Positions 5,797 to 6,828 of a stretch of 6,828 nucleotides of DNA are shown here, in pieces. How positions within the stretch are numbered: position 1 is the first letter of the stretch; every line of letters starts with the position of its first letter. The notes beneath the pieces are model-generated. The model saw nothing but the letters and a program-made list of their open reading frames with translations, was not told where the DNA came from and did no database searches. The position numbers were made by a program, and so were the translations under genes. This DNA is from Archangium sp. (GTDB taxonomy: Bacteria > Myxococcota > Myxococcia > Myxococcales > Myxococcaceae): assembly GCA_016793525.1 (NCBI GenBank), contig JAEUJT010000495.1:1-6828 (forward strand). Direction: 5' to 3'.

Positions 5797-6767
5797 TTGA
5801 GCCCCGCTCGACGGAGAATGCTCTGGCGCGCCTCGTCGGTGAGGCGCAGCGTCTCGAGCTCGGTCTCGTAGGGGAGCCGGGCCTCGCCGGTGCGGTGCGC
5901 GCTCTCGATGACCAGCCATGCCACCTTGCTCGCGTCGCCGGCCTGGGCCAGCACCCGCGCGGCCGTGGCCCGCACCGCGTCGTTGGAGTCCCTCAGCACC
6001 GGCGTCAGCACGGGAGCGGCCACCTTGGTGCTCGCGCCCTCGAAGAGCCGCACCGCCTGCTGGCGCTGAAACACGTCACTCGATTTCAACCCTTCGCGGG
6101 CGAAGGCGATTCCCTTGGGAGCACCGAGGAGACACAAGGCCCGCGCCGCCGCCAAACGCGTCGACTCCGAGGAGTGCTTCAGCAGCTGCTCGAGGTCGGC
6201 CTTTTCCTTGGCGGCACCGACCTGGCCGACCGCCACCAACATCACCGCGCGGGTGTCGGGGTCATCCTCCACGCGGGCGGCGGCCATCAGCGCCTTGCCC
6301 GACGACGCGACGCCGATTTTCGCCAGCGCCAGCGCGGCCGTCTTGCGCGCGCCCCAGGCCTTGTCGCGAAGCGTCACCTCGAGCGTCGACACCGCGCGCT
6401 TCGCCTTCATGCGGCCCAGCGCCTCGGCCGAGGCCATGCGGTGGCCGAGCTCCTCGTCGGACACGGTGCGCATCAGCAGCGACTCCGCCTCGTCGAGCGG
6501 CGTCGCGATCTCCGCCAAGACCTCGAGCATCGCGCTCCGACGCTGAGCGTCGGTGGTCCGCTTCCACCGGTCGACGAGGTGCTCGGTCGCGAAGGCCTGC
6601 GCGCCGAGAAACGTGAGGCGGGTGGCGGTCGCCTGCGGGGTGGCCGCGCCGGAATACAGCTTTTCGAGCACCTCGGCCGCCTCGGCCCGGCGATCGAACC
6701 CCCAAGCCGAAAACCCGACGAGAACGAGCAGCACCCCAAGACGCTCCATGGACGACGAGGCTAACAT
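5793..6767 (-). CDS. Exported HEAT-repeat (PBS-lyase-like repeat) protein
   Basis: A 324-residue protein made mostly of paired helices. After a hydrophobic segment (LGVLLVLVGFSAWGF, residues 10-24) and a plausible cleavage site near AEA-AEV (28-33) come about seven HEAT-like units of roughly 30 residues. They cover residues 76-290, with recurring patterns such as ASAEALGRM, TAALALAKIG, AVMLVAVGQVG, AAARALCLLG and ATAARVLAQAG. HEAT arrays are binding scaffolds with no catalytic centre, so the partner is unknown; the two wall hydrolases encoded next to it are the obvious candidates. ATG 6767 is used here. ATG 6749 (MERLGVLL) would give a tidier signal peptide, and neither has a clear Shine-Dalgarno. 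An in-frame TGA lies about 50 bp upstream of 6767. The last codons overlap the DUF1460 start. No promoter is recognisable in the 61 bp up to the window edge, and an upstream gene in the same operon cannot be excluded. Confidence 0.85.
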   Translation of the reverse strand: MLASSSMERLGVLLVLVGFSAWGFDRRAEAAEVLEKLYSGAATPQATATRLTFLGAQAFATEHLVDRWKRTTDAQRRSAMLEVLAEIATPLDEAESLLMRTVSDEELGHRMASAEALGRMKAKRAVSTLEVTLRDKAWGARKTAALALAKIGVASSGKALMAAARVEDDPDTRAVMLVAVGQVGAAKEKADLEQLLKHSSESTRLAAARALCLLGAPKGIAFAREGLKSSDVFQRQQAVRLFEGASTKVAAPVLTPVLRDSNDAVRATAARVLAQAGDASKVAWLVIESAHRTGEARLPYETELETLRLTDEARQSILRRAGLK

Positions 6768-6828
6768 TCGACTGGTGTCCCACCAGGCTTCGGCCCGAAA
6801 CTCGTCAGGGCCAATGCGTCACGTAGAG

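Larger units (their letters stand above)
3820..6767 (-). other. Predicted three-gene operon: HEAT protein - DUF1460 amidase-like - M23 peptidase
   Basis: All three genes are on the minus strand. The first junction is a 4-bp GTGA stop/start overlap and the second a 33-bp gap with no strong hairpin, apart from a small GGGAA/TTCCC palindrome (4996-5007) inside the last codons of the DUF1460 gene. The cluster is bounded downstream by a convergent gene. Two products are from peptidoglycan-acting families and all three have N-terminal hydrophobic export-type segments, pointing to a shared envelope role. Co-transcription is inferred from spacing. Confidence 0.7.

Noticed and set aside
5616..6764. 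382-codon plus-strand ORF opposite the HEAT and DUF1460 genes
   Set aside because: Arg/Leu/Gly-rich with no recognisable domain and spans two genes; the minus-strand frames show clear families and a coupled junction.
6805..6828. Possible tail of an upstream minus-strand gene (LYVTHWP then stop), or a plus-strand start at ATG 6814
   Set aside because: Only eight and five codons respectively are in the window, too few to support either.

Overview
The window is high-GC DNA with dense coding, strong G/C preference at third codon positions and short intergenic gaps. The gene content is an exported CBM9-like protein, a collagen-triplet mini-protein, a GT35 glycogen phosphorylase, a MepM-type M23 endopeptidase, a DUF1460 amidase-like protein and an exported HEAT-repeat protein. 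Together with the style of the proteins this suggests a Gram-negative, probably myxobacterial (Myxococcota) chromosome. That assignment is inference from composition and family resemblance, not from a marker gene. I see no rRNA, tRNA, CRISPR array, insertion sequence, integrase or phage gene.

Layout. (i) 1-173, plus strand: the C-terminal end of a carbohydrate-binding family 9-like protein. It converges on (ii) 187-390, minus strand: a 67-residue collagen-like protein with an excellent Shine-Dalgarno sequence, which is largely buried in a strong imperfect hairpin (395-424). (iii) 463-2937, minus strand: glycogen phosphorylase glgP, complete, with the pyridoxal-phosphate lysine intact. (iv) 2938-3031: a 94-bp divergent intergenic region with overlapping palindromes. 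(v) 3032-3706, plus strand: an exported-looking 224-residue protein of unknown function. (vi) 3707-3819: a convergent gap containing inverted repeats that could end transcription from both sides. (vii) 6767-3820, minus strand: a compact three-gene cluster, HEAT-repeat protein, then DUF1460 protein (GTGA start/stop overlap), then M23 peptidase (33-bp gap). (viii) 6768-6828: 61 bp upstream of the cluster in which I see no supported feature.

How the genes relate. The three-gene cluster is the most coherent unit. Two of its products belong to peptidoglycan-cleaving families: a zinc endopeptidase that cuts peptide cross-links, and a cysteine amidase-like enzyme of the NlpC/P60-type fold. The third is an exported helical-repeat protein that could serve as a scaffold or regulator. 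All three have N-terminal hydrophobic segments, so a periplasmic wall-remodelling function is likely. glgP serves glycogen breakdown and has no other glycogen gene beside it here. The most unusual items are the collagen-like mini-gene with its sequestered ribosome-binding site and possible 3'-end frameshift, the linkage of a HEAT protein to two wall hydrolases, and the uncharacterised gene divergent from glgP. I found no clear evidence of a wholly new system.
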